DNA of 64,000 bases from Streptosporangium lutulentum. Its GTDB lineage: Bacteria; Actinomycetota; Actinomycetes; Streptosporangiales; Streptosporangiaceae. Below the pieces are notes generated by a model, which searched no databases, had not been told where the DNA came from, and saw only the letters and a list, made by a program, of their open reading frames with translations. Below, in pieces: positions 31,986 to 40,892 of the stretch (position 1 is the stretch's first letter; every line of letters begins with the position of its first letter). The translations under genes were made by a program, and so were the position numbers. Location of the stretch: NCBI RefSeq assembly GCF_030811455.1, contig NZ_JAUSQU010000002.1:22884-86883 (forward strand), written 5' to 3'.

Positions 31986-32936
31986 ATGGTGGGGCCGCGA
32001 AACCGGTGGGGATTGCTGCAAGATTTCGGCTTTCGGCAGCTGTTCATTGCCACCACGATCAGCCAGCTGGGCAGTCAGGTCAGCCTGCTGGCGCTGCCGT
32101 TGGTAGCGGTCTTGGCATTGGAGGCGTCCAACTTCCAGGTTGGCGCATTGACCGCCTGCGGCACGATCGCGTTTCTGCTGGTCGGGCTGCCCGCCGGGGC
32201 ATGGGTGGACCGGATGCGCCGGCGCAACGTACTGATCTTCGGTGATGTCGGGCGCGCCCTGGTGCTGGGCTCGGTGCCGCTGGCCTGGGCCATGGGCGCG
32301 CTGAGCATGATCCAGCTATATCTGGTTGCGCTGGTGACCGGGGTGCTGACGGTGTTCTTCGACGTGGCCTATCAGAGTTACCTGCCGCACCTGGTCGGCC
32401 GCGAACACCTGGTCGAGGGCAACGCGAAACTCGAGGCCGTGCGAGCCAGCAGCCAGGTCGCCGGACCGACCCTCGCCGGCGTGGTGATCCAGGCGGTGAC
32501 CGCGCCGCTGGCCGTGACGCTGAACGCGCTGAGCTTCGCCGCCTCGGCCCTGTTCGTTAGGCGGATCCGCACCCGCGAAGAGCTGCCGCCGCGCACGCGC
32601 GACACCCATCTCAGAGCCGAGGTGATGGAGGGCCTGCGGTTCGTGTTCGGCAACCGGCTGCTGCGAGCGATCGCGATGTCCATCGCGCTGTACAACCTGC
32701 TGTCGGCGGCGCGGGTGGCGATGCTCCTCGTGCTGCTGGCCCGAGAGATGCACCTGTCCGCCGGCACGATCGGGCTCTTTTATTCGATCGCCTCGGTGGG
32801 CAGCCTCCTCGGGGCGCTGACGGCCACGAAGATCGCCGCACGGATCGGCCAGGGCCCGGCGATCTGGGTCCCGATCGCGATCGCCGCACCGTTCCAACTG
32901 CTGATCCCGATGGCCCAGCCCGGCTGGCTGTTATAG
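31986..32936 (+). CDS. MFS transporter, N-terminal three-quarters (amber-interrupted)
   Basis: The 316-residue product is a major facilitator of the MFS_3/enterobactin-exporter type: LFIATTISQLGSQVSLLALP, the loop motif GAWVDRMRRRNVLIF (motif A) and repeated hydrophobic helices, with VAYQSYLPHLVGREHLVEGN in the middle. Helices 1 to about 10 are present. The frame stops at TAG 32934-32936 but continues in the same frame to 33251 with the last helices, so the exporter is probably inactive unless the stop is read through. It sits first in the 10.6-kb cargo. A TTGACA box lies about 30 bases before ATG 31986; no strong ribosome site is seen. Confidence 0.85.
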   Translation: MVGPRNRWGLLQDFGFRQLFIATTISQLGSQVSLLALPLVAVLALEASNFQVGALTACGTIAFLLVGLPAGAWVDRMRRRNVLIFGDVGRALVLGSVPLAWAMGALSMIQLYLVALVTGVLTVFFDVAYQSYLPHLVGREHLVEGNAKLEAVRASSQVAGPTLAGVVIQAVTAPLAVTLNALSFAASALFVRRIRTREELPPRTRDTHLRAEVMEGLRFVFGNRLLRAIAMSIALYNLLSAARVAMLLVLLAREMHLSAGTIGLFYSIASVGSLLGALTATKIAARIGQGPAIWVPIAIAAPFQLLIPMAQPGWLL

Positions 32937-33251
32937 ACGGCCGCATGCGCCTACCTGGTGATCTCGTGCTGCGTCGTGGTCAACAACGTCACCCAGGTCA
33001 GCTTCCGCCAACGACTGACCCCCGAGCACCTGCTCGGCCGGATGAACGCCACCATGCGCTTCCTCGTCTGGGGCACCACCCCGATCGGCGCCCTCATCGG
33101 CGGCGTGCTGGGCCAACTCCTCGGACCACGCCCCACCCTGTGGCTGGCCGCCATCGGCGCGACGATCCCGGTCCTGCCGCTGATCCTTTCCCCGCTACGG
33201 CACCTGCGTGAACTACCGACACTGAGCGACCGCGAGCACCTACTCGACTAA
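32937..33251 (+). pseudogene. in-frame 3' remainder of the MFS gene
   Basis: Directly after TAG 32934-32936, the same frame reads TAACAYLVISCCVVVNNV, TQVSFRQRLTPEHLLGRMNA and FLVWGTTPIGALIGGVLGQ. Further helices follow to TAA/TGA at 33249-33251. This is the normal C-terminal end of this transporter family. A single base change (for example TGG to TAG) explains the break. Confidence 0.75.
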
Positions 33252-33512
33252 TCGTTTCGTCGGGGGTCTTAATCGCGTGTACCTGGTGACACGGCCTTAC
33301 CGACACCCCGATTTCATGCAGCGGGTAGCTTTCGGCCGAGCTCGGTGATCAGCTCGCGATCCAGAAAATCCCCGGCGAGGCGGCCCTGAACGACACACCG
33401 GACACGGCTTCGCTGACGTTTCGGGGTCAAAGAGCCGATATCGGACGGCGGTAGGCGAACAACGGGCAGTTGGGAAACTCTCAGAAAAACTGAGCGATCA
33501 TCAAGGCAGAGA

Positions 33513-34301
33513 TCAAGCCGTCAACGCAGCCTGGAAGACGGCCTGGTGCCGCGCGATGTGCTCGGCGTCGGTGCGGTAGAGGGTGTCATCGCCCGCCGCG
33601 ATGTGGGCGGCGAATGCTTCGTTGCCCGCGTTGGCCTGGTCGTGCATGTGACCGACCAGGTGGTCCAGCCGGGCCCGCGCGGTGTCGGTCAGCGCGTCCC
33701 TGTCGGTGTCGCAAAGACGGTAGGCGTCGGCGAACAGACGCAGCCGACGTGCCTGCTCCTTGACGGCAGGGATACCGTCCTCGCGGTGGGGATCGGCCAG
33801 GGGCACGAACCGGTAGGCCGCATAGGCAACGTCCCAGATCCGCGGTCCAGGATGAACGGTGTCGAAATCGATGAACGCGGCCGGTTGCCCATCACGAAAG
33901 ACGCAGTTGTAGGGGGCGATGTCACCGTGACAGATCACCTCGGCCGGGTATTGCGGGGAGAAGTACCAGGTGACGTCGGCCGGTGCGATGAAACCGGCGG
34001 TGGCATCGTGGTAGTCGCGCAGCAGCACGCCGACGGCACGCAGGGCGCTGTCCGATTGCGCGTACTCGGGCAGCGGGTAGTCGGGGACCTGGCCGGCCAG
34101 GAAGTCGAGAATCTCTCGGCCTTCGCTGTCGAGTCCGTGACTCGTGGGGGCGCCAGTGAACCCCATCGCCGCGAGGTGGTCCAGCAGCGCGTGAACGGCC
34201 GGCGTCCAGCGGCCGGTGGGCCGCCGCACTGTGCTGCCGATCCGGACGACGTGGTTGATGCCTCCACCGGTCAGTTCTTCTTCGTCGCTCTGCGGTGACA
34301 T
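33513..34301 (-). CDS. aminoglycoside phosphotransferase-fold kinase
   Basis: This 262-residue protein has the APH-type kinase core: an N-lobe start with INHVVRIGSTVRRPTG, then ICHGDIAPYNCVFRDG as the catalytic HGDxxxxN loop, AAFIDFDTVHPGPRIWD as the metal-binding DFG-like motif, and a helical C-lobe. Members phosphorylate aminoglycosides or other small molecules; the substrate is unknown here. The start is ATG 34301 or GTG 34304, after AAGGA. It lies in the cargo segment with an exporter and methyltransferases, a resistance-like context. Confidence 0.85.
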   Translation of the reverse strand: MSPQSDEEELTGGGINHVVRIGSTVRRPTGRWTPAVHALLDHLAAMGFTGAPTSHGLDSEGREILDFLAGQVPDYPLPEYAQSDSALRAVGVLLRDYHDATAGFIAPADVTWYFSPQYPAEVICHGDIAPYNCVFRDGQPAAFIDFDTVHPGPRIWDVAYAAYRFVPLADPHREDGIPAVKEQARRLRLFADAYRLCDTDRDALTDTARARLDHLVGHMHDQANAGNEAFAAHIAAGDDTLYRTDAEHIARHQAVFQAALTA

Positions 34302-34504
34302 CACTATTGCGGATCCTTCAGGTTGCTTGAGGCGGGACTCTAGTTCCGTATCGGCAACGTTTGCCCTGTTGCGGTGTGGCGCGTCGTCCGGGTGCTGTGT
34401 CGGGCGGCGCGTGGCCGTCACCCTGGCTGGGTGGCGGAACCGTCATGCCGACGACCGCCGCCTCCGAGCCGTCGTCGCCAAGGTAAACGTGGCCTGATAC
34501 GGCA

Positions 34505-35317
34505 TCAGTCGGCCTGAAGAACGAAGAACAAAAAGCACAGGAAGGCCCCCGAGGGCTTGCCCGCGAAGATCTCGGGGAACAATTCGCGGGCGCCCGGTGC
34601 GGGGGACGGTTCGCTGATGACGGCGATCCGGAAGCCGGCTGCGGTGAAGGCGTCGGTCATCGCGTGCAGTGGCCGGCGCCAGAAGCTCATCAGGGCGCTG
34701 TGCCCGCCGAGGGTCCATTCCTCGGAGTACGTGCCGGTCACGAAGTAGCCGGCGCCGGGACCGGCCTGCAGGTAGTCGACGAAAGGGTGATTAACGGACA
34801 CGACCAGCCGGCCGCCGGGCATCAGCACCCGCCGCAGTTCGGCCAACAGTGCCGTCCAGTCCTCCAGATAGTGCAGGACCAAGGATGCGACGACATCGTC
34901 GAACGCGGCATCGGAAAACGGCAGCGGGCTGCCCAGATCAGCGAGGTGCAGGGCCGCGCCGTCGCCGAGCCGCTGCCGGGCCAGCTCCAGCATCTTGGCG
35001 CTGGAGTCGAAACCGGTCACGATGGCGCCCCGGTCGCGCAGTGCCGCGGACAGAGGACCAGAGCCGCAGCCGGCGTCGAGGATCCGCCGGCCGGCCACGT
35101 CACCGGCCAGATCCAGAATCGCGGGCCGCTCGTAGTAGGCGTTGACGAGGCTGGCCTCGTTTTCGGCCGAGTACGCCTCGGCGAAGCTGTCGTAGTCGTT
35201 GGGCACAGCCCGCTCTGCGGACCCGGCAGATCCCTCGGGAACAGGACGGATCCACGACGGCTGCGTGGGGGCTGCGGTGTCTACTTGCCCGGCAGAACTC
35301 TTGGGAGCGACAGTCAT
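34505..35317 (-). CDS. class I SAM-dependent methyltransferase
   Basis: This 270-residue enzyme has a Rossmann methyltransferase core: ILDAGCGSGPLSAALRDRG (motif I, about residue 80), GAIVTGFDSSAKMLELARQR (motif II), DDVVASLVLHYLEDW and VLMPGGRLVVSVNHPF. An N-terminal Pro/Ser-rich stretch of about 35 residues precedes it. The substrate is unknown; the family includes small-molecule methyltransferases. The start ATG 35317 lies in the cargo segment, co-directional with the kinase gene downstream. Confidence 0.87.
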   Translation of the reverse strand: MTVAPKSSAGQVDTAAPTQPSWIRPVPEGSAGSAERAVPNDYDSFAEAYSAENEASLVNAYYERPAILDLAGDVAGRRILDAGCGSGPLSAALRDRGAIVTGFDSSAKMLELARQRLGDGAALHLADLGSPLPFSDAAFDDVVASLVLHYLEDWTALLAELRRVLMPGGRLVVSVNHPFVDYLQAGPGAGYFVTGTYSEEWTLGGHSALMSFWRRPLHAMTDAFTAAGFRIAVISEPSPAPGARELFPEIFAGKPSGAFLCFLFFVLQAD

Positions 35318-35830
35318 ACGGGCGATCCTGGCATGCTCGGCCTGTCCGGCATCGGGTGTTTCACGATCGCCCCATGGGTGCCAATGAGCACCACACAGGG
35401 CAAACGTTCGCTGATCGTGCTAGGGCGACACGATGGATGGAGATACATCGACACCCTGTCTCCGGAGGTAAGGACACAGGTCCGGCTTGCCCGGACGGAC
35501 TGCCGGTCGCTCAACCTTATCGACGTCATGGTCCAGAGGCCACGCCGGTGTCTGCCGGCGACGCTCGATCCATTTTGCAATCCACAAGATCACCCTCAGC
35601 GCGACTTTCCCAAGCGATAGTCCTCAAGCCCCTACCAGGAGGTGGGGCGAGCGACGGCCATACTCGGCGACGAGGAAGGTCGGAGTGGCTCCCAGACTCG
35701 CCGACACAAATCTGGTCCCAGGACCGTAGCCCGGCTCTCAAAGTGGCTGATATCTGGCTCTCGTAGTCACCGACATAGCCAAGGACGCCAACACAGGACA
35801 TCGACCCCAGCACCAGGTCATCATGGAAGC
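35318..35830. other. intergenic stretch
   Basis: There are 513 bases between a leftward and a rightward gene. They must hold both promoters, but I recognise no specific box, hairpin or further gene. Open frames here are short and lack coding features. Confidence 0.4.
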
Positions 35831-36319
35831 GTGAGACGGGTAGCGATCCTCGGCCGTGGCGCCGCAGGCAAATCGGCCCTCGCCCGCCGCCTGGGCGACG
35901 TGGTGAAGCTGCCCGTCATTGAACTGGACACGCTGTTCTGGGAACCCGATCTCACCGCGACGGCTCCCGGCCGATGGGCGGCTCGTCAACAGGAGCTGGT
36001 CCAGCAGGACGCCTGGATCCTCGATGGCGACCTCGGACCCTACGACACCGCCCTCGACGTGCGACTCCGGATGGCCGACACCATCATCGTGCTGGACTTT
36101 TCCTTCCCACGATGTGCCTGGCGGACGATCCGGCGAGGCCGCGAACGTGCCGACTTCTGGCGCTGGGTCTGGGCCTACCGGCGACGCAGTCTCCCCCGCA
36201 TGACGCAGGCAATCACCGCGCATGCTCCCCACGCGGACACCCACCTGTTGCGCAACCCCCGCGCGGTCCGGCGATTCCTCGCCCAGCTTTCCAGAGACGA
36301 CCAGGCCCACAACCGATAG
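35831..36319 (+). CDS. small P-loop nucleotide kinase-like protein
   Basis: The 162-residue protein has Walker A RVAILGRGAAGKSALARRLG at its start. It continues LPVIELDTLFWEPDL, GRWAARQQELVQQDAWILDG and IIVLDFSFPRCAWRTIRRGRER, with a lid-like basic end. This matches the adenylate-kinase-like topology modulation (FlaR-type) family, whose true substrate is unclear. It starts at GTG 35831. Confidence 0.8.
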   Translation: MRRVAILGRGAAGKSALARRLGDVVKLPVIELDTLFWEPDLTATAPGRWAARQQELVQQDAWILDGDLGPYDTALDVRLRMADTIIVLDFSFPRCAWRTIRRGRERADFWRWVWAYRRRSLPRMTQAITAHAPHADTHLLRNPRAVRRFLAQLSRDDQAHNR

Positions 36320-36500
36320 CTGTCCCGAGATCCGGATAGCTGCTCACAACGCTCTCCGAGATCCACGCACTCCAAGTCACCGCTTCATCGAGAGTGGGTC
36401 AGAGCCCATTAAGTCCGCGCGCAACACGAGGGATCTTGCAACGTGTGGCTGAGTTGTCTGTGATGCCGGGCGGAGGAATGACGCCCGGCATCATGGCCTG

Positions 36501-36624
36501 ATGGATCATCGGATGACCGCAGCGCATTTTGACGACCGGGCCACTCGATACGCGGGCGCCGACTGGCACCTCCGATACGCCGAACGCCTGGTGGAGCTGG
36601 CAGAACTGTCGGACGGCCACCGGG
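36501..36624 (+). pseudogene. 5' fragment of a methyltransferase split by the IS21 element
   Basis: The fragment reads MDHRMTAAHFDDRATRYAGA, then LVELAELSDGHRV, the typical start of a UbiE-like methyltransferase up to motif I. At 36620-36624 (CCGGG) the gene is interrupted by the IS element. Joining 36501-36624 to 39814-40481 gives 792 bases, an exact multiple of three, and restores GHRVLDAATGTGFA. Confidence 0.85.
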
Positions 36625-36757
36625 TGTCGGCGTACGACTTCAAGTGCAGAGATAAGTACAGGTAAACGTGCAGAGACGGTTCGGCGTGTTGGCGAATCTC
36701 GCAAGGCGGTGAGCGGGGAACCTGCCCTCAGGTGATGATCAACCTGGGGGTGGGCTG

Positions 36758-38161
36758 GTGGTCTTGGAAGCAGAGCGTTGGCTCGAACTGCGCCGGTTCC
36801 GTGCATTGCGCGAGTCGGGCGCGACCCTCTCAGAGATCGCCCGAGAGACCGGGCTGAACTGGCGCACGGTGAAGAAGTACCTGGAGGAGGACGGCCCTGC
36901 TGCACCTCCAGTAGCGGCCCCGCGCCCCGGCCGGCGTAACCAGGTGATCCCTCCGTTCGCGCCGATCATCGATGCGTGGCTGCGGGCGGAGATCCTGTTG
37001 AAGGGCACGGTCATCCACGAACGCCTCGTGGAGGAGTACGGCTTCACCGGCAACTACCAGCGGGTCAAGCTCTACCTGCAGGAAGCGCGCCCGCGGATCG
37101 CCGCGGAGCTGGGCTATACCCCCAGCGAGCTGGCCCGGCTGCACCGCCGCTTCGAGGTCGTGCCCGGCGCCCAGGCGCAGGTGGACTGGGGCGATGAGGG
37201 CGGCATCCTCGCGCACATGGGCATCGCCAAGGTCTATTCCTTCCACATGGTGCTGTCCTATTCACGTGATCCGTTCTGCTGCTTCACCACCAGCGTGGAT
37301 CTGGCTACCTTCTGGGCCTGTCACCGGCGAGCGTTCGCCCACTTCGGCGGCGTGCCGGGCTCGATCGTCTACGACCGCACCAAGACCGTCATCCGTCGGC
37401 ACGTCGCGCCTGGCCAGGCCGTGCCCCTGCATCCCGAAGCGGTGGCCTTCGCCGGGCACTACGACTTCACCATCGATGTGCTGGCCGCCTATCGGCCCAC
37501 TGGCAAGGGCCGCGTCGAGCGCCAGGTGCGGATCATCCGTGACCACGTCCTGGCCGGGCGTGCCTTCTCCTGCCTGCACGACCTGGACCAGGCGTTCCTG
37601 GAGTGGGTGCCGCTGCGGCGGCGCCGCACCCATGGCACGCACGGCGAAGTGATCGGCGTGCGCGCATCCCGCGACCACGCGGCCCTGCGCCCGCTGCCGG
37701 TCCGGCCCCATCACGTGGTCAATCGGCACCTGCGTCACGTCGGCAAGGACTGCCTGGTCGCTTTTGAGGCCAATCTCTACTCCGTGCCCGCCACCAAGGT
37801 CTTCCACCGCCAACTCGTTGAGATCCGCGCCTCGGCCGCGACCATCAGCCTGCACGCCACCATCCCGGACGAGCACGGCGTGACATTGCTGGCCGTGCAC
37901 CCACGCGCCGTTGGCCGCGGCGCCCAGGTGGTCGATCCCGACCACTGGAAAGCCCTGCCCGACGGGCACACCCGCGCCACGACCACCAGCCACGAAGACC
38001 AGCCCGACCCACGCCGACAGCAACCCGACAAGCCGTCCACCGCCCTGCGCTTCCTGCTCGCCCGCGCTGATGCCGCCCAGATCACCGTCGGCCGACGACC
38101 GCTGTCGGTCTATGACCAGATCACCGGCACCGGCCCGTTCACCACACCCACCACCACCTGA
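36758..38161 (+). CDS. istA: IS21-family transposase IstA
   Basis: This 467-residue DDE transposase has an N-terminal helix-turn-helix (LSEIARETGLNWRTVKKYL) and the catalytic core with AQVDWGDEGG (first Asp), GSIVYDRTKTVIRR (second Asp) and TGKGRVERQVRIIRDH (Glu). The C-terminal domain carries FEANLYSVPATKV. It works with IstB to cut and join the IS21 ends. It starts at GTG 36758, 133 bases inside the left terminal repeat, and is followed after 14 bases by istB. Confidence 0.95.
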   Translation: MVLEAERWLELRRFRALRESGATLSEIARETGLNWRTVKKYLEEDGPAAPPVAAPRPGRRNQVIPPFAPIIDAWLRAEILLKGTVIHERLVEEYGFTGNYQRVKLYLQEARPRIAAELGYTPSELARLHRRFEVVPGAQAQVDWGDEGGILAHMGIAKVYSFHMVLSYSRDPFCCFTTSVDLATFWACHRRAFAHFGGVPGSIVYDRTKTVIRRHVAPGQAVPLHPEAVAFAGHYDFTIDVLAAYRPTGKGRVERQVRIIRDHVLAGRAFSCLHDLDQAFLEWVPLRRRRTHGTHGEVIGVRASRDHAALRPLPVRPHHVVNRHLRHVGKDCLVAFEANLYSVPATKVFHRQLVEIRASAATISLHATIPDEHGVTLLAVHPRAVGRGAQVVDPDHWKALPDGHTRATTTSHEDQPDPRRQQPDKPSTALRFLLARADAAQITVGRRPLSVYDQITGTGPFTTPTTT

Positions 38162-38175
38162 AGGACACCACCACC

Positions 38176-38949
38176 GTGAGCGAGCTGGTCACCACCCGCA
38201 TCCGCGCCACCGCCACCAAGCTCGGCCTGCCGCACCTGGCCGACGCCCTCTCCGCCCATCTCTCACGCGCCGACGCCGCGCAGATGGGCTACCTGGACTT
38301 CCTGGACCTGCTCCTGGAAGAGGAACTCGCAGTCCGCGAGGAACGGCGGCTACGCCATGCTCTGCGCATCTCGAAAATGCCACACCACAAAACCTTGGAC
38401 GCCTACGACTTCTCCTATCAGCCTGAGCTTGACCCCCGCCGGGTCCGGGACCTGGCCACGCTCGCGTTCGTCGAGGCCAAGGCCAACGCGGCGCTGCTGG
38501 GCCCGCCCGGGGTGGGCAAGACGCATATCGCCGTCGCCCTGGCGGTCGCCGCCTGCCGGGCCGGGTTCACCATCTACTTCACCACGCTGGACGACATGGT
38601 GCGCCAACTCAAGGCCGCCGACGCGATCGGCCGTCTGGCCAGCAAGCTGCGCACCTACCTGCGCCCGCACGTCCTGGTCCTGGACGAGGTGGGCTACCTA
38701 CCCCTGGGCCGCGACGAAGCCAATCTCGTCTTCCAGATGATCTCCAAGCGGTATGAGAAGGGCTCGATCATTTTGACCTCCAACAAGGCCTTCAGCGAAT
38801 GGGGCCAGGTCTTCGGCGACGAGGTCCTGGCCACCGCCATCCTCGACCGGCTCCTGCACCACTGCGAAGTCCTCGCGATCAACGGCCCCAGCTACCGCCT
38901 CAAGAACCGACTGGCCGTCGTCGACACCCACATCACCGCCACCGGCTGA
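38176..38949 (+). CDS. istB: IS21-family helper ATPase IstB
   Basis: The 257-residue AAA+ protein resembles DnaC: it has Walker A LLGPPGVGKTHIAVALA (about residue 108), Walker B VLVLDEVGYLPL (about 165) and SIILTSNKAFSEWGQVF. It promotes transposition by IstA through target binding. GTG 38176 lies 14 bases after istA, a standard IS21 arrangement. Confidence 0.95.
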   Translation: MSELVTTRIRATATKLGLPHLADALSAHLSRADAAQMGYLDFLDLLLEEELAVREERRLRHALRISKMPHHKTLDAYDFSYQPELDPRRVRDLATLAFVEAKANAALLGPPGVGKTHIAVALAVAACRAGFTIYFTTLDDMVRQLKAADAIGRLASKLRTYLRPHVLVLDEVGYLPLGRDEANLVFQMISKRYEKGSIILTSNKAFSEWGQVFGDEVLATAILDRLLHHCEVLAINGPSYRLKNRLAVVDTHITATG

Positions 38950-39103
38950 GCTTGGCGTTCGCCTGCCTCTGCTCCGCCCGACTCGGTGATCGGCAAAACC
39001 GATTGCCTGGACGCGGGCCGGGGATGCAGAATCTTCGCTGTGATCTCTCAATGTCGCGACCGCCACCATCCGGACATCGCCACACACATTGAGGATCACT
39101 GCC

Positions 39104-39673
39104 TTGAGCCATGTCATACGTGAGTACAGCCCTGCGGACGAGACCTCCTGGCTGCGCTGTCGAGCACTCTCCTTCCTGGGCACCGCCTACTTCGACGCCG
39201 TCTTCAACAGCAAGCCCAAGATCGAAGCTCCAGGCTTCGAACTGGTCGTGACCGAAGAACGCGGGGCCGTCACAGGGATCATGGACGTCACCGTCGACGG
39301 TGAGCTGGCGACCATCGACACCATCGCAGTCCACCCCGACCACCAGCACCAGGGCATCGGCCGCGCTCTACTCTCCGAAGCCCGCGCCCGCGTCGCCGCG
39401 CTTGGCGTGCCAACGCTGGACGCCTGGACCAGGGACGATCCGAGCACATTGCGCTGGTATCGGGCCAACGGCTTCACCGAGAGCGAGCACTACCTGCACG
39501 TCTACGCGAACCACTACACCGAGGCCGGCGAGCCGGACCGAGCCATCGGCGAACGACGGCCAGGCCTACGACCAGTGATGGCCTTCCTGCACGCCAATCT
39601 GCGGGACGAGCAGTTGATGCGTGAGCAGTTCGCTCGCGTGCACATTTGCCGTCGCTTCGTGCTGGAGCCCTGA
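39104..39673 (+). CDS. GNAT-family acetyltransferase, IS21 passenger gene
   Basis: The 189-residue protein is a GNAT enzyme with SHVIREYSPADETSWLRCR at the start and the acetyl-CoA-binding strand-loop TIAVHPDHQHQGIGRALLS. It then has PTLDAWTRDDPSTLRWYRA, NGFTESEHYLHVYA and an unusual 50-residue tail. The substrate is unknown. TTG 39104, after GAGGA, is the best start. It lies between istB and the right terminal repeat, so it moves with the element and may confer a selectable trait such as drug acetylation (inference). Confidence 0.85.
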   Translation: MSHVIREYSPADETSWLRCRALSFLGTAYFDAVFNSKPKIEAPGFELVVTEERGAVTGIMDVTVDGELATIDTIAVHPDHQHQGIGRALLSEARARVAALGVPTLDAWTRDDPSTLRWYRANGFTESEHYLHVYANHYTEAGEPDRAIGERRPGLRPVMAFLHANLRDEQLMREQFARVHICRRFVLEP

Positions 39674-39808
39674 GCCACACTCCTTACCCAGCCCGTGGTC
39701 GGTCCTGCCGACCACGGGGCTTTGGAGTTCGCCGAATATCAGGACGGTCCTGGCGAGCTCTGCACGTTTACCCGTACTCACCTCTGCACACGAAGGTGTA
39801 CGCCGACA

Positions 39809-40481
39809 CCGGGTGCTGGATGCCGCTACCGGAACGGGTTTCGCCGCCAAGGCTGCCGCGCGTGTGGTCGGGGCGAGGGGGCAGGTGATCGGGGCAGACA
39901 TCTCGCAGGGCATGTTGGCGCAGGCCGAACGGCTCAGCGCCGATCTGGGCAATGTCACCTACGTGCGGGCCGATGCCAGCCGGCTCGATGACTTCGACGG
40001 CGGGTCGTTCGATGCGGTGATCTGCTCGGCGGGAATGTTGTATCTGCCGCTGGAGGAGACGCTGTCGGCGTGGCATCGGGTGCTGAAGCCGGACGGGCTG
40101 GTCGGCTTCTCGGCCATGTGGGAAGGCTTTCCCCTCCTGGCGCGGCTCTTTCGCGACTGCGCCACCGAGTTCGGCCTGGACCTGGCCGATCCGATGACGG
40201 CCCTCGGCAATGAACGGCGCTGCGAGGATGCGCTGGTCCGCGCCGGTTTCACCTGCACGCGCACGGTCGCCGAGGTTGTCATGCTGCCCGGCTCGGATGC
40301 GGGGCAGGTCTGGCGTCTCAACAGCGGCAGCCCGCACTATCCGGAGATCCGGGCACTCGGCCCGGGCGATCTGTCCGCGCTGGAGACGCGCTTCACCTCC
40401 GAAGTCCGGCGACTCATGGCCGAAGACGAGGCCACGACGTTGCGGGCGCCGGTCATCTATGCCTTTGGTCGGAAATGTTGA
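39809..40481 (+). pseudogene. 3' fragment of the methyltransferase split by IS21
   Basis: The frame continues RVLDAATGTGFAAKAAARVV (motif I), VIGADISQGMLAQAERL, FDAVICSAGMLYLPLEETL, RVLKPDGLVGFSAMWEG and PVIYAFGRKC to the stop at 40479-40481. It is the SAM-binding and C-terminal part of the gene beginning at 36501. It cannot be translated as a whole enzyme in its present state. Confidence 0.85.
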
Positions 40482-40892
40482 ACCTGCGAACCGGCCGACA
40501 CACGCCGGAGCCCGCTGATCTATCGCCCCATCTCACCGAAATTGAAAGGTCGCTCCGAACAAACCGAGACCACCGGTTCGACCCTGCTTTTCACCCCCAG
40601 CTCGCCGTCGCGATCGGTGGAAGCCTTCACCCGGACCGGACAGTCGATGCCGTCGGTCTTCTTCCCTCACTGTTCCCTGGCCTCGCCCCTTGCGGCCTGT
40701 CCGGCTGGCGCGCGGCCGACTGTCCAGTCCGTCGACCGAGCGTCAGCGAGGGAGCGGACTTGACCGGCGGCAAGCGTCGGCCGGACAGGCCGTGGGCGAG
40801 CTGGCTCTGCGGCGACGGACCCCGGGCCGCGAGGTGTGCAACCCGAGGTCCTTTACTACGTAGATTTACGGGAGGTGCGGAGGAAACCGCGC
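40482..40892. other. intergenic stretch
   Basis: There are 411 bases between converging genes with no convincing coding frame. I see no strong hairpin. Sequence near 40850-40880 (TTTACTACGTAGATTTACG) is AT-richer than its surroundings. Confidence 0.4.

Larger units (their letters stand above)
36625..39808 (+). mobile_element. IS21-family insertion sequence with acetyltransferase passenger
   Basis: This 3184-bp element has TG...CA ends. Terminal inverted repeats of about 51 bases (36625-36675 and 39758-39808) begin TGTCGGCGTACGACTTC and TGTCGGCGTACACCTTC. A 5-bp target duplication CCGGG lies at 36620-36624 and 39809-39813. It carries istA, istB and, unusually, a GNAT gene between istB and the right end. 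It sits inside a methyltransferase gene. Confidence 0.92.

Noticed and set aside
4477..32936. Genome-wide recoding of TAG (for example pyrrolysine)
   Set aside because: Other genes in the window end normally in TAG (11759-11761, 61240-61242) and no suppressor tRNA or biosynthetic gene is seen; local nonsense changes are simpler.
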